A stretch of DNA of 64,000 bases from Primula veris (lineage: Eukaryota > Streptophyta > Magnoliopsida > Ericales > Primulaceae), in contig OY821745.1 in NCBI GenBank assembly GCA_963682055.1, forward strand, positions 1,991,501 to 2,055,500, read 5' to 3'. The notes under the pieces were generated by a model. It was not told the origin of the DNA, made no database searches, and worked only from the letters and a program-made list of their open reading frames with translations. Both the position numbers and the translations under genes were made by a program. This document shows, one piece after another, positions 9,664-22,100 of this stretch. How positions within the stretch are numbered: position 1 is the first letter of the stretch; each line of letters starts with the position of its first letter.

Positions 9664-12600
9664 TTTGTTGCTTTTAGTACTGGTACTATTTTTGAACTTG
9701 TAGTTATTATTGAATTTGTTTTTTTGCGAACTTTGTAGATATGATAAAATTTTATGACTAATGTTGGTTTTACTAGGAAAGATAATCTGACAGATGTTGG
9801 TATCGTGTGAATTTTCATTCTAGCTAAAAAATTACGACGACTCTTTTCGCAAGAACCTGGCTAGAACACTACTAAATCTTGTCATGCGTTAATTGTCACT
9901 CGGACCAAATTTTATTATGCAAATGTATATAACTAAAATGTTTCTGGCGTAGTTACCGGTATTAAGAAAACACTCCAAACAAGATCATCCAATATGAAAG
10001 TGAAGATGAAAAAAAATGAAACTGTGCGCTCATGTTAATATGTTATCGCTTTACATATACTCGGTATTATTCTGTTTCAACTTTCAACAGAACAGAACAA
10101 ACTTTTTCAAATATAAAAACTGATTTGGTCTGTCCTGTTATAGTGGAATGTTTCGGGACTTTGTCACGGTACAGATAGATTACAACTAATAATGACTAAT
10201 AAGGTGGATTACGACTAAGATCTTAACTAATAACCCAGCTGTCACTAATGACAAGTACTATATTGAAAAGCAATGCATGCACATTGATAAGGATCTGCAT
10301 TTATTAAAAAAATATAGCAAATAAAAATTAATGTTATTTTTCTTTTTTTTTAGAATCAATGTTATTTTTCTGAAGTAGGGGATTTGATAAAGTTGACAGA
10401 AATTGAAAGCAAACTCATGTTTCATGAAACCATCTCAAGTTTTAAGTAACTCAACTTGGCCAAACTGCGGCATTAATTACGCATATGTAGTACGGACTAC
10501 TACGGAGGGGGCGTATATCCTAGATTTCAGGTGAGGTTTTAACCGCTGGGTTTTCGTCGCGTCGACTCTAAAAGAACGCTAGCAAAACCAGCGGTTGACA
10601 AGGTAAAACCGTAAAACCCTAAAATTCTTGACACTGACAGAGGTTATGTTTACACTAAGCAAATTCACATCTCCATTTCAACATTACCACCTATAATCAC
10701 TACAAAATAATGTTTGATTTACTAAGAGTCAAAAGTTGTCACGAGCATGTCCCTAATTTAAAAAGCTGTCACAAATCTGTCGCAAATTGACTAAACTGTC
10801 ACAAAAATCATATCTAATAAGCTCGTAACAAAAAATACCACCGTCACTAATCCCATCGATATTTGGGTATTTTTTTTTAGTAAATATATAAATAAACTAA
10901 AAGAAGCAGAAGTTATAGTTAGTATTTTGATGTTAAAATTACAGTTTTTATCTTTCAAATGTTGCACAATTGACTCTTTATTTCTCTTCTGTGAGGTTTA
11001 ATTTGATCTAGATATTCAAAGGAATCCACACTGATATTGTCACTTGTCATTATTAGGATTTCATAATCCTAAATAAAATAACCAAAGTCGACACAACATT
11101 AATCAGTAGAGTGAATTACGTCTTATAATTAATGAGAAAGAGATGCTTATATATATAGGGAAAATAATAAAATACTTTTATCAGTAAATTAGCCAACAAT
11201 ATTAATTAACGTACACGACTCAATATACCATGTAAAGTGGGGAACAAAATTCCTATCTATTCGTAATTAGTTTTCGATTTTTTTGTTGTAAATTAGCGTA
11301 TTATTTATTTTTAAAGTGTTTGTTTAAAAAATCTCTAAATTTTAACATTTTATATATTTTTCTATGTTTAATTGTTTGTTTGACGATTTATAAGTTAGTT
11401 ATAAAAGATCAAATTTTCTATATTTTTTTGAACAAACACTTTAGAAATAATAGTACGTTGATTTATAAAAAAAATCGAAAAAAAGTTACAAATAAAAAAT
11501 CGATAACATGGCTAAAACCTAATCATAAGAACGTGAGAAAATTTGAATCCTATTAAAATGTACCGTCCTATAACAGCCTATTGCAGGTTTATAATATATA
11601 TACTCCTATATGGCCATATATGTTAACAATAATTTTAGTTTATATGACTGATTATATATACCGCCTTCAATAATAGTATAACCTTTTCTTTTATTTTTTG
11701 ATAAAGTATAACTTTATTGACTTTTATACTTTGTAACAAATGATTGGTTTGTTCACCAACTAGGCAACCATATATATGGACAGCTACTGATTCCAACTAT
11801 AATTTTATACATTCGTTTATTTATGCTTTTCCATTTTTTTTCTTAATTTTTATTTATTTTAGTTTGGTTTCTAATTTTTATTTTATTTTTAGTTAATTTT
11901 TAAATGCTAAAACTTTTGGCACGGGACTGAACGTCCCTTTATTGCTGCGGTTTTTTTTAGAGTTTGAAAAAATGTTAAAATTGACCAAAAAGAAGAAGAA
12001 AACGGTACAGAAAAGAAATTTAAGAAATCAGGATAAATTTTTTTTTAAATCCCACTTTTCCATTCTTTACAATTTAAAAAATAATATTTTCTTCTATTTC
12101 TGTTAACCCAAACATTTTATTCTAATTCCGTCACTATTAGTTATCCCGTTCACATTCTTATATAGAGAGTCAGAGACTATTGTTTCACAATAGAAATATT
12201 GAGTAAATGGGACCAAAGTTTTTATGAAGCTAGCATCTTTATACCGTCAAACAATTCTCAATACAGCCCATCCTTCGTATTTTGAAAAGAATAGTCGGTT
12301 TTTAAAAAACATATACGTTTTTTAGGCTGACTTTTTGACTTTTTCTAATGGTAGTTGAACCCAACACCGTATACTCTATCTACACTCTCTAGACTCTCTC
12401 TCTCCGGTGGTTCCAATGCCACCTGTCTCTCCGACGATTTCATCTCTACTTCTACTCCACCAGCTAATTAAGTTCGGTAACCTAGGGCTTGTTTGGCTGC
12501 AGCTCAATGCAAATAAGCTGAAAGATTTTAAAGCTAATTTGCTTATCTTAGCTTTACATATCTAGCTTTTTGAGGCCGACCAAAAAAAAAACATAGCTGA

Positions 12601-12832
12601 TAAAACTATACTGGGGAGATTGAAAGCTATCCCTGTTTTTTCATTGGGTTTTCACCCATTATGAATTTTCATGTTCAAATTTATCTTTTGAAAGTGATTA
12701 ATGTTTAAATAAATGTTTTAGTTTTTGTGTGTAATTTCTAGCTTCAAATCCTTTCAGATATCAAATTTTTGGACGCCAAAAGCGTTACTAGTAAATGTTA
12801 ACTGTATGATATCGCATGGGATACGTAAAAAA
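9664..12832. other. Intergenic region right of TMM
   Basis: About 3.2 kb of AT-rich DNA with no supported gene. It includes a CACTA-like end at 10698, a short hairpin (9-base arms AACCGCTGG at 10541-10549 and CCAGCGGTT at 10588-10596), and a block at 12483-12620 opening GGGCTTGTTTGGCTGCAGCT that belongs to the dispersed AAGCT-rich repeat group. The short open frame at 11320-11556 is low-complexity and unsupported. Confidence 0.5.
10698..10870 (+). mobile_element. Possible CACTA transposon end
   Basis: CACTACAAAA at 10698 is followed by repeated TGTCAC(A/G) words (10737-10805), the type of subterminal repeat found in CACTA elements. No matching TAGTG-type inverted end was found nearby, so this is at best a truncated terminus. 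Confidence 0.3.
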
Positions 12833-12845
12833 GTCATAACTCGTG

Positions 12846-13666
12846 GCAGATAGCCTTGCAAAAAAAGGCGCTCAAGGGCAGAATGAGACCTTTCTTTCCC
12901 CTAGAGAACTTTCAAAGGACACATATGCAGTCTATTGGCTGGACCAGAAGCAAACACCTTGCCTCAGAGGGGGTGTTTTTGTCTACTAATATTGAGCTAA
13001 TGATGCATTTGCTGAAGCTAATGAATTGCTTTTTGCCCCTTTACTAAGATTTCGGATTCTTAGTTTCCTTTACTGCTAATGATGAATTTTTTCTGAAGGT
13101 TTTGCATATTAACCCCCTTTCTTTGGGGTCTTTACTAGTTACTAGCTTAAAAAGCTTGATCACCTATCTACTTTCGGAAGTCTACAGTTGAAGCATTGAA
13201 GCATTGAAGACACATTTTCTTTTTTTGTTTTGATGGAATGATTTAGCTTTTGTTATAGCTTTTGGGTAGTTTTCTCTTTATGAAAGGCTTTAGCCTTTGT
13301 TTTCTTTACTGACTGGCACTCTTATTGATCTTACTTTTGAGTTTTTACTGGAATAATCCCCTTGCGTTTCCTCTGTTTTGGTAAATGTGCATACCAACCG
13401 GGTTGGTGATTTGAGAAGTGTCGCAAGACACCTCTGCTTTGGCAAGTTTAAATCTTGACGAACCTCTCATATCGGCATTCATTTTGTTTACTAAACATGA
13501 TAAGAGGTGAGGATTGCATTAGGAATGTTACTCAAAATAAAGTTTCGATAAAAGGTTTTGCTTTCTCAGGTTTTATTTGTAATTTCTTTGCCTGGTTAAT
13601 GGTTTTCTCTTGTAAGACATTTTCAGTTCCTAATATAAATTGGTCCAGTGTTTATAAAAAAAAAAA
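12846..13666 (+). mobile_element. 5'-truncated LINE (L1-type) with poly(A) and long target duplication
   Basis: The insertion is bracketed by AAAAAAGTCATAACTCGTG at 12827-12845 and again at 13661-13679, and ends in an A-run (13656-13666). The first codons after the left duplication read ADSLAKKGAQGQNETFLSP, the C-terminal end of the RNase H domain of plant L1-type LINEs. The following ~600 bases are 3' UTR-like, with no other domain. 5' truncation, poly(A) tail and a 13-19 base target duplication are the signature of target-primed reverse transcription. Confidence 0.82.
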
Positions 13667-13679
13667 GTCATAACTCGTG

Positions 13680-14867
13680 ACTCCGAAGAACGACTCTATA
13701 AACTACTAGTTTCAGATTGGATTTAGAATCCCTTATATGCATACAAACGCTACATTTCTTGAAACATTCAGTTTCAAAATAAAGATAATGGTGTCTAAAT
13801 CATTACAACGTATAAGCTGATTAGTGTTATCATTCCAAAAACGTGACAATTGACATGCCAGATTATGTGTCTAGCACTACACCATCCTATTCAAATGTAA
13901 ATTCTTAATTGTTATTTAATTGTACTCTTTAAAAAAAGAAAATTTTAGAAGTTAAAAGAAATGCTAGCTAGTGTGGGATAGTTTCTTGAGAAACCTTGTC
14001 AATACGGATGAGTGATTCCAATATACAGTGGTAAAATAGACGTGTGCCTTCGTAGATATTTTTTCGTGGTTTCCACAATATTATTGTATAGAGGTTTTAC
14101 TGTATTACTAATATGTTATAAAAATAAATCAATAATCAAGCGTGCGCTAATCAAGCGTGTCCTCGTCATGTAAGTTATTTTTGTGTCATTCTTTACATGC
14201 TTTTGCAATGTGGTCCACTTAAAGTAGTGAGGAATATTAGTATATTACCCAATGATACGGAACTAATTAAAGGACATTATTCATATTTTAAAAAAGGAGG
14301 ACATTATTCATATTTTAAAAACAAAATGACATTATTCATGAACCAACTGTCATGCTGACTTGGTAAACCTGGTAGGTTACTAGATTTAGGTTTCAAAGAC
14401 AGTGGTGTTTTAAGTACATTTAATAAAAAAAAATAAAAAAAATAATAAAAAATATATATATTGATAGTAGTTTATATACTTTTATTAATTACGTGTCTTT
14501 GAACACTACCTCATCATCATCTACGTAGGGGGACAACAGGTAGTTTGGTTACAACTATAAAAATAAAATTAACCTACTCATCTATATTAGTAAACCTTTA
14601 AATAGTAAATTAAACATATTTTGCAATTTAACCTTAAAACAAACTACTCCCATAATAAACAAAACCCAAGAGCAAGAGCCTTGTTTTTGTTTTAGCGGGG
14701 TTTCTAATAGTTTAGGTGAGAAGTTTGACTTGAGGCCTAGGAATTTTACTCTTTTTGGATGTTTTCGTATCCCACATGCTCAGTATTTCTTACTTGTCAT
14801 CTCTATAGAGGGTTTAGATCAGCGCATGTCCCCTACAGAATAACGAATTATTCTCAAGTATCGACTG
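13680..14867. other. Intergenic region
   Basis: About 1.2 kb of AT-rich sequence with no recognised gene. A short direct repeat (GGACATTATTCATATTTTAAAA) occurs at about 14272-14294 and again at 14298-14320. An A-rich run with a TATATA stretch lies at 14425-14461. Confidence 0.45.
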
Positions 14868-15491
14868 TTGATTCCTCTATACCGAGAATGGAAAATGTGT
14901 CCGGCTTATCACAGGGTTCGTCTTGACTCATTTGGTAACCATGCAGTCCATTGTAGAAATCTTTCGTGGTTCAAATACCGCCACGACTTGGTTAATGATT
15001 TATTGTATGACATCATTTGGAGAACAATAATTTCAGTTAAAAAAAAGACACATGTGAACTTTATTACAGATCCATCTGAGTGCAGATCTACCATTATATT
15101 AGCAGACGTTCTTGTTTACAGTTGGAGCGGTGGGAAACATGCGTGCGTTAATCTTATCGGTGTTTCGCCTCTGGTGGGGTTTGATATTGAAGAATTTACC
15201 GTGAGTTACGCAACTACTACTGTAGCGGCATCGAATGTAGAGAAACATGAGAATGTATGTCAATACAATCAGTATAGTTTCATACATTTTGCGTTTGATA
15301 CATTTGATTTTTTACCTACTGAGTCTGTTGAGCTTCTCAGAAGAATGCAAAAAGTTATGAACAGAAATATGATAACTGCAGGTTCGGCTGAATATGTCTT
15401 TAGAAACTTAAGATTTGCTATTCAAATACGACTAGCGGCACAGTTTGTTATACATTTATTTCAAATTTCTTATATAATAATTTTACCGTGA
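14868..15491 (+). pseudogene. Retroelement ORF remnant with C-terminal Zn-binding motif
   Basis: A 207-codon open frame. Near its start it has CPAYHRVRLDSFGNHAVHC followed by FKYRHDLVNDLL, the C-x-n-DxxGxHAxxC-H arrangement seen at the C-terminus of a widespread plant reverse-transcriptase-like ORF family. Further blocks are LADVLVYSWSGGKHACVNLIGVSPLVGF, FIHFAFDTFDFLPTESVELL and RLAAQFV. No reverse transcriptase core lies upstream, so this is only the tail of such an ORF. It ends without a visible poly(A) or target duplication. Family assignment rests on remembered motif patterns; a host-gene origin is unlikely but not excluded. Confidence 0.55.
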
Positions 15492-16265
15492 TCGGTTTTA
15501 TTAATATAAACAGTGAACACAAGGGAAGAGCAAGAAGGAAGTTATATTGATTTAAACTTTAAAATTTAAACTTCCAATAAAAGGGTGAAGTACATTAATG
15601 GTGTACAATACATACTTTGATAAACTTTCTCTTTATCTCTTTATATTTTATAGATTCTATTCCATCCGTCTGCATAGTTAAAAAGTTTTACCACCGGTTC
15701 CCATAGTAAAAACTGGAATAAAATTACTGGCTTAGTGCCTATAGTTTGAATATGCTACATCGATGACACCTTATATCAAATATTTTTTAAAGGAAGTTAA
15801 CACACATGTATCCGGTCTGTCATTGTACAGGCAAACTTGTCGAAAGAATTATTAACCGATATAGCGGTCACAACTCACCAACAGGTCTGTAACTTTCTTT
15901 TTTTTTTAATCAAACAACAAGTCTGTAACTAAATGATTGTAACTCATATGGTAGAATGCTTACATTGTATACTGGAGGTAAATGTTCGATTCTTATCATT
16001 TGCATTTGATATAAATTAATTTATATTTTAATGTCGAAATAAAAAAAAAAATCAGGTTATATTAAAAATCGGGTCGGTTTGGGACACCCGGCGAAATCAA
16101 AATTTTCACCCGATCCCGAAATTTGTCGGGTCAGGACAAAAGCTGGCATTTTCGGGTCGGGAAATTTTGGGTCGGATGCAGGTCGAGACACAGGTCAGGT
16201 CAGGATTTCGATAATTTTTCTTAGCCCTAATTGTATCCAAACATCACGCATAAGTACATCAACTG
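15492..16265. other. Intergenic region with possible SINE and GGGTCGG-rich block
   Basis: AT-rich. It holds a possible tRNA-derived SINE (15933-16051). A block of CGGGTCGG/GGTCAGG words at 16066-16205 ends near TTAGCCCTAA. The latter resembles a degenerate relative of the CCGAA-rich MITE, but no inverted end or target duplication could be matched. Confidence 0.4.
15933..16051 (+). mobile_element. Possible tRNA-derived SINE
   Basis: A tRNA-like stretch with a box-A-like word (ATGGTAGAATGC, about 15948-15959) and a box-B-like word (TGTTCGATTCT, about 15983-15993) is followed by an AT-rich tail and an A11 run near 16040. No target duplication was found, so the assignment is tentative. Confidence 0.35.
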
Positions 16266-17400
16266 TGTTGGCCCGTGTGCGGCTAAACCTTAGGGGGGGT
16301 GAATAAGGTTTTTAGCGTTTTTCGCGGAATTAAACTTCTAAGCGTGATTAACAACCCTACTACATCAATATATATTTTTGCGACAATAAATGTGCTATGG
16401 AAATATGAATGAATTTAAACATGCGCACAATCACAAAAATGTAAGTTGCGGAAAGTAAATAGTAAGGGAAAGAAAATGACACCGCGATTTATAGAGGTTC
16501 GGCAAACGCGCCTACGTCCTCTCCTCGGTACTACCGAGTATTTCACTAAAAATCTTCTTTCGGATATTACAATCCTATCTAGCTAATCAACCGATTAAAC
16601 TCCCCTCACTTTATGAGTGTCCCGAAATGAAAAGACCTAGAGCTTTTAAGCAACTCGCTTACAAAGCCTCTACCCGATCACTCGCTCACAAATGAGTTTA
16701 TAAAATACTCGTTACAATTTTGTTACAATAATGTAACTACACTCACTATTTTATTGCTTCTAAATAAGCTAATTGGTGAGATTGATGATGTTTGAGCTTG
16801 ACTCTCTTTTTCTTCAATTTTCCCTCTTTTTGAATATATGCACCAAAATGGTGATATTTAGGGTTTTGTATGTAGGGATTGAAGGATGATAATAGGTGTA
16901 TTGATTGGTGTTTATGGAAGAGAGATTGGGTTGGTTTATATAGACCAAAAGTCTGTTTTTCTGTATATGACCGTTAGAAGTGGTTGAGGCTGTTTTAAAC
17001 TATTTTTCAGAAAAAGCTGAAAAGCTGTTTTCGAAATCTGTAGAAAACGATCGGTCGTTTTCTACGGTCGATCGGTCGATTTTCACCAGTCGATCGGTCG
17101 TTTCTGAAAAACGATCGGTCGTTTTTCTTGTGAACTCTCTGGAAGAAATTGGTACAAAAACGATCGGTCGTTTTTGTCCAGTCGATCGGTCGATGTTGTC
17201 CTGGTCTCGCAAACCTTCGAAAGCTTGTAGGTTTTTCGTTTTAGCTCCGATTTTGGTTCCGCTTGAACCTATGGCTTCGTTATCGAATGCTCTATCATTT
17301 AAAGACCTGAAATATACGTTTTCTATTTTTGGACAAGACAAGCATTATATCATCGAAATCGTAAAATCATTAAACGCATAATCAAAATTATAATCAAAAT
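16266..17400 (-). repeat. LTR-like sequence, probably Copia, minus orientation
   Basis: On the minus strand the left edge reads ...TTCACCCCCCCTAAGG...GGGCCAACA, a common 3' ending of plant Copia LTRs. The block contains a GAGGTTCGGCAAACGC-type region (16495-16510) and six CGATCGGTCG boxes (17048-17192). The right edge was not found and no target duplication could be identified; no coding domains flank it. The open frames at 16980-17381 result from the repeated boxes and are not counted as genes. Confidence 0.45.
17048..17192. repeat. Six CGATCGGTCG boxes at 21-22 base spacing
   Basis: Exact CGATCGGTCG occurs at 17048, 17069, 17091, 17112, 17161 and 17183. Spacings are 21, 22, 21, 49 and 22 bases. 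Each box holds the palindrome CGATCG and is mostly flanked by AAA/TTT. Confidence 0.9.
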
Positions 17401-18557
17401 CATTATTGAACTCTAAGTTCAACAAACTATAATGAAACAATAGTTTCCGAAATTAATTTATCCACAGTTTCAAATGTCGCATAATATTAGAGTTTAAGTG
17501 CAAGTACTATAAAATACCACATTACATCACAAAGCAGTTGGTTTATTTAAAATGGGCAATGGTGGGGTCACTTACTGCTGCTCATCACCACTAATAATAA
17601 AAAAATAGTCAACTAATAGTATTAGGCGATCATTAGTTTTTTTTTTTTGAAAAAGGTTGTGATTATTAGTTGGAGGGTACTGTAATTGACTATCCACTAA
17701 TTTCATAAATTTTAATTAGAAAGGTAAATGACCAATGAACCCCATAAATTATGCCATTTTCAAATAACACCTAGAAACTTTGTAAACAAACACTTAACCA
17801 ACTTGGAATTTACTATTAACATCTGCTAGTATAATTTACTAGTCGATGTCAAGTAAATGAGAGAAAAATGCAACAGAAGAGAATTACTTTTTGAGAGTAT
17901 AACTTTCTGGGAATTACTTTTGACAAAATACACTAAAAGGTAATTTACTATAATTTACAAGCAACAAGTGTCCACTGACATTACGTTTTTTTTTTAATTT
18001 CAATTTATTCTTTTAAAAGGAACTTTTTAAATGCGATTTATTTCATTTGATATTTTTTGGCAAACGAATACCTTATGTGCAGACCTTTTGACAAGTACAC
18101 GTATAAGAATAACAAATTTCCAGAACGGGTCAGCACATCCCAATTATGGGCTGACCCTAATGTAAGTCATATCAACCATTTTGCTTAGTAATCTTACATA
18201 ATTTTGTAATTTTATTATAAATATACATTTTTTTGTTTTTTTTTTTCTCATAATTTTTTTCGCAACGATTGTCACTTTTTTGGTAGATCAAGTTAAATAG
18301 ATGCCGACTCTTTTGCAAGTAAGGTGTCAAATTACTTGAGACGCCTTGCATAAACATGGAGTAGCTAAAACGGAGCTGACATGAACCATATATCCACATC
18401 CGTAATTATAAAAAAATCATACCACTGAATGTATATTTTACATACATATATATAAAAATAGCCGGTTACCACCCCTCATATATCTTGTTGAAATTAAAAT
18501 ACGTCCCATTTCCGAATCCTAACTCTGCCATTGTGCATAAACCTACACTATTTCATG
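17401..18557. other. Intergenic region
   Basis: About 1.15 kb of AT-rich sequence with no recognised gene. Homopolymer T runs occur at 17638-17648, 17985-17995 and 18230-18246. Confidence 0.45.
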
Positions 18558-18565
18558 AAGCTTAT

Positions 18566-18792
18566 TAGGGCCGGGCGAAATCCCGAAAAAACCAAACCGA
18601 ACCGAAAAAGTCAGAAATCGAAAAACCGAAATCTTTTCGGGTCAGTTTCGGTTTACAATAAAACCGAACCGAAAAAAACCAAAAAAGCAAAAAAAACTGA
18701 AACCGGTCCGGTTCGGTCCAAAAAATAAAAAGACCAAAACCGAAAAATATGCTCGATTTTGGTTTTGTCAAAAACCGAAACGGACCGAACCT
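18566..18792. mobile_element. Second, truncated copy of the CCGAA-rich hAT-type MITE
   Basis: It begins with the same TAGGGCCGGG terminal repeat (18566-18575) and has the same CCGAAA/CCGAACC interior as the element at 4903-5252. The right terminal repeat and the 8-base duplication (AAGCTTAT on the left) are missing; sequence after CCGAACC at about 18792 is unrelated. The copy therefore lost its right end or inserted as a fragment. Confidence 0.7.
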
Positions 18793-18925
18793 TCATGGGG
18801 GCTAATTGCAAGCTAAAATATTTCATGGATGTAATTTGTAATATCCCATCTAAAATAAAACTCAAAATAAAAGACCGCGAGAGGAACAAACAAAAAATCC
18901 CTGCAACCTTATTACACGACACTCT

Positions 18926-18927
<2 letters not shown>

Positions 18928-18974
<47 letters not shown>

Positions 18975-19117
18975 CTTTATGCGATACATTACTCCATATA
19001 GAAGCAAACTCCCACTGTGTATTTAAATATTACACTATAATTATTATATAATATATCATTACATATATATATATATATATATATATAAGCTCCCATATAT
19101 ATATATATATATATATC
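18928..19117. repeat. (TA)n microsatellites upstream of the kinase gene
   Basis: TA-dinucleotide runs at 18928-18973, about 19063-19086 and about 19095-19117, separated by AT-rich DNA. They end only about 25 bases before the proposed start codon of the kinase gene, so they fall in its promoter or leader. Confidence 0.9.
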
Positions 19118-19142
19118 TATATAAGTGATATATTTGTGGATT

Positions 19143-22100
19143 ATGATGAGAGATATGGCTTGTTGGCCAGTGACTTGGTGCCGGGGGGGTTTGGATCGGT
19201 AATTATTATTATTTTTATTGTTGTTATTATTATTTCCAGTGCTACTATTAGTTCTACTAATTGTGCTTATAGGCTTTAGATTTAATTACATTTGATTTGA
19301 TTGAGTTTAGTAGTATTAGTATTATTATTAATAATAATTTCAGTGTTACTATTAGTTCTACTAGTTTTGTTGTTTTTAGGCTTTAGTTTTAAATACACTT
19401 GATTGATTGAGTTTAATAGTTTATTCTCTTTATAAGGATTAAGTTGTGTTTAATCTTCTTTCTTATGCTAAATTTAGGGAGGATGGATTTAATATTTAAA
19501 TATTTTTCCACTCAGGCAGGTTTATTTCTTCAATTAAAATCTAAATTTTTGTGTAATATTCTGAAAGAATCTGATTGGTTGAGTTTCTGCCAAGGATTGT
19601 TGTGATTAATCTGCTTTATTAGCTAAGTTTAGCTGCGATTCATTTTTTTTGTGGATTATTTTTTTATAAGACTGATATTTTGTTTCAGTATGTCATGTAA
19701 TTATGTAAATGACAAGAGTCTAGAGGAAATGAAGAATTATTAGGATATGTTGTGAGTTTAGTTTACTTTTACATGCTAAGTGCTTATTTTGTTGCAGCTT
19801 TTAAGCTCAAGTTTTAGCTATGAGTTCTTTTTTGTGTTATTGGTTTTAAAAAGGTACGGGTGTTAGCGTAATTAATTTGGAAAATTGATTACTAAAAGAA
19901 GCAGCTTTTTCGAGCCTTTATTTGTTGAAAAGATGCAACACGACTCAGACTAGCCCTAAATTTTGAAAATTTTATGGGTCGTCGTGTATGATTTTGGATT
20001 CTGTTAAAAGATTTTGTAAAACTCATTTCAAATGCATCATTGTTTCTGCGTGTAGAATCTGTAGGATCATGATTTTCTAAGAAAGTTATGTGTGGGTGTG
20101 TAATCTTTGCAGAAAGGGAAAAGGAAAAAATGAAGAGACGTGGAGGGTTTTTTCGTTAAAAGAATTGCATTCCGCTACTAACAATTTTAATTACGACAAC
20201 AAGCTCGGAGAAGGCGGATTTGGCAGTGTTTACTGGGGTCAGCTTTGGACCGGATCTCAGGTTCCAAATGTTTTATATAAACAATTTATAACTATGGTTA
20301 TTTTTTTCCACGTACATGGTCTCACTGATATATCACATATACGCTTTACCGTGTATTATCTTTGTTGACGCGGAATTTGCGATAGTGTGCCATACCTGAT
20401 TTGGTTTTAAGTTTTAACGAGTCAATGTGAGGTACAAATGTGTCCAGTGTTTGCGGTATTTCCTGTCTGTACCTACAATTATAGGGCAGATGTGATAAAT
20501 AAGTTCCATGAAAATCTCAAAACAGAAACTCTAGCGATGATGCACGGGGATTATATATTTCAACCTTAAGAAATTTCATGGGTTATGGCCGTTCTTTTGG
20601 CTTGGTGTATTGTCTAAGAATATTGTTAAGCGGCATAACTTATAGTAATTACTTTAGAGCAATATGGTGGAAGTCAGCAACTCAAAATACTAAGAACATG
20701 TAATCGAAACTAGATTAGCAACTTACTCTTTTGGATTTGAGTTGTTTTACACTCCCCTTTAGACCCACCTGATGTTTATTCAAAGTTGTCAAGTTGCATA
20801 ATATGATACTTGATGACCCGCCTGTGAAGGGCTTGAAATCAATGTCGGGTAAATATTGAAAATTGAAGAAATCTAACACATTGACTTACTAAGAGTTTGA
20901 AAAAGTATCAAGTGTATAACTAATTAATGTGGAAGATTGTAACTTCAGGAAGTGAAAGGGTGTAACTGCTGAATCTTTACTTGTAAAAAGCCGTGTGTAG
21001 GGGTAGGAAATGTTGGTTTCCGTGTACGAAATAACAATTAAACAATAATGAAGGACTGAACAAGAATTAAACAAAACCAGTGTAATCTTTATTAATTTCC
21101 AATTGGAATAGAATAAACTGATTACAACATGTAGGTACTGAAAAGTAATTAAAGCAAACGTTATCAGATTATTATTAATTAATAATATGATGTACTGATT
21201 TGTAATTAATAGAGACTGCCGGACTGGAAAGTATAAACTTAACAGCCGGACTGTTCTGATTTGAATTGAAATAATAGGACTGAATTGAAACTATTCTAAT
21301 TACTGAAATAAATTACAGAATAGTAATTACAGCAAAAAACAGAACTTTAAACTAATTACAGAAAGGTACAAACAGAATAGAAAAGCTACAGCTAAGTACA
21401 GGAAATTAAAATACTGAATTGAAAGGACAGAATGTAAAAAAACAGAATTTAAGTGCGAAAAATAAATGGACAGAATAGAAATAAACAATTAGACGAGGCT
21501 ACTGTTAACAGTATGCCCTTAACCGATATTCGCCCAACCACCTTGATGTTTCTGGTTGCGTTGGCGCTTCGATCCCAATGTACGAAGTCTCGGATGACTC
21601 GCCGGAAACTGGCGACGAGTCAAGGTCGAGCTGTTGGTGGGTGGTTCTCTCTGGTTCTAAGATGCTATGAAAAAAATAATGCTGTTTAGAGAGAAGAAAG
21701 TATTTTCGTGTGCTTTTGAATGTGAGGGGATGACTGCCTCATATAAAGGAATTCTGAAACCGCAGAATTTAATGTGGTCATTTAATTCTGGGAGTTACAT
21801 CCCCAGAATCCGCCTCCATTACTGCTGAAGTTTCAAACTTTCTGGAACTCTAGGGACTGCTCTTGCAAATATGCAAAAGTCCCTTTTTCAGTTTAGTACA
21901 AGACCCAAGACATTCCCCAAATCCCAAATCCCACGGCCCGCGGCCCGAGACCCGAGCGAGCGCGCGTGTGGTACACACTAACCCACTCATGGGTATGTGG
22001 ACTTTATTAGTTTACCAACTACATGGGATGGACTTGTATATATAGAGTAAAAATCAACCTTGATTTTCCAATGTGGGATAACCCTCATGGATTAATTCTC

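Noticed and set aside
10541..10596. Hairpin with 9-base arms as a microRNA precursor
   Set aside because: Stem is too short (about 13 pairs with a bulge) for a plant microRNA; kept only as a remark.
12856..13673. Two small open frames (12856-13047, 13455-13673) as genes
   Set aside because: Both fall within the 5'-truncated LINE and out of its RNase H frame or in its 3' UTR.
16066..16210. CGGGTCGG-rich block as a third CCGAA-type MITE
   Set aside because: Only a weak TTAGCCCTAA right end is visible; no left end or 8-base duplication could be found.
16980..17381. 133-codon open frame with DRSFSTVDRSIF-type repeats
   Set aside because: Produced by the repeated CGATCGGTCG boxes; an open frame also exists on the opposite strand, as expected for a repeat artefact.
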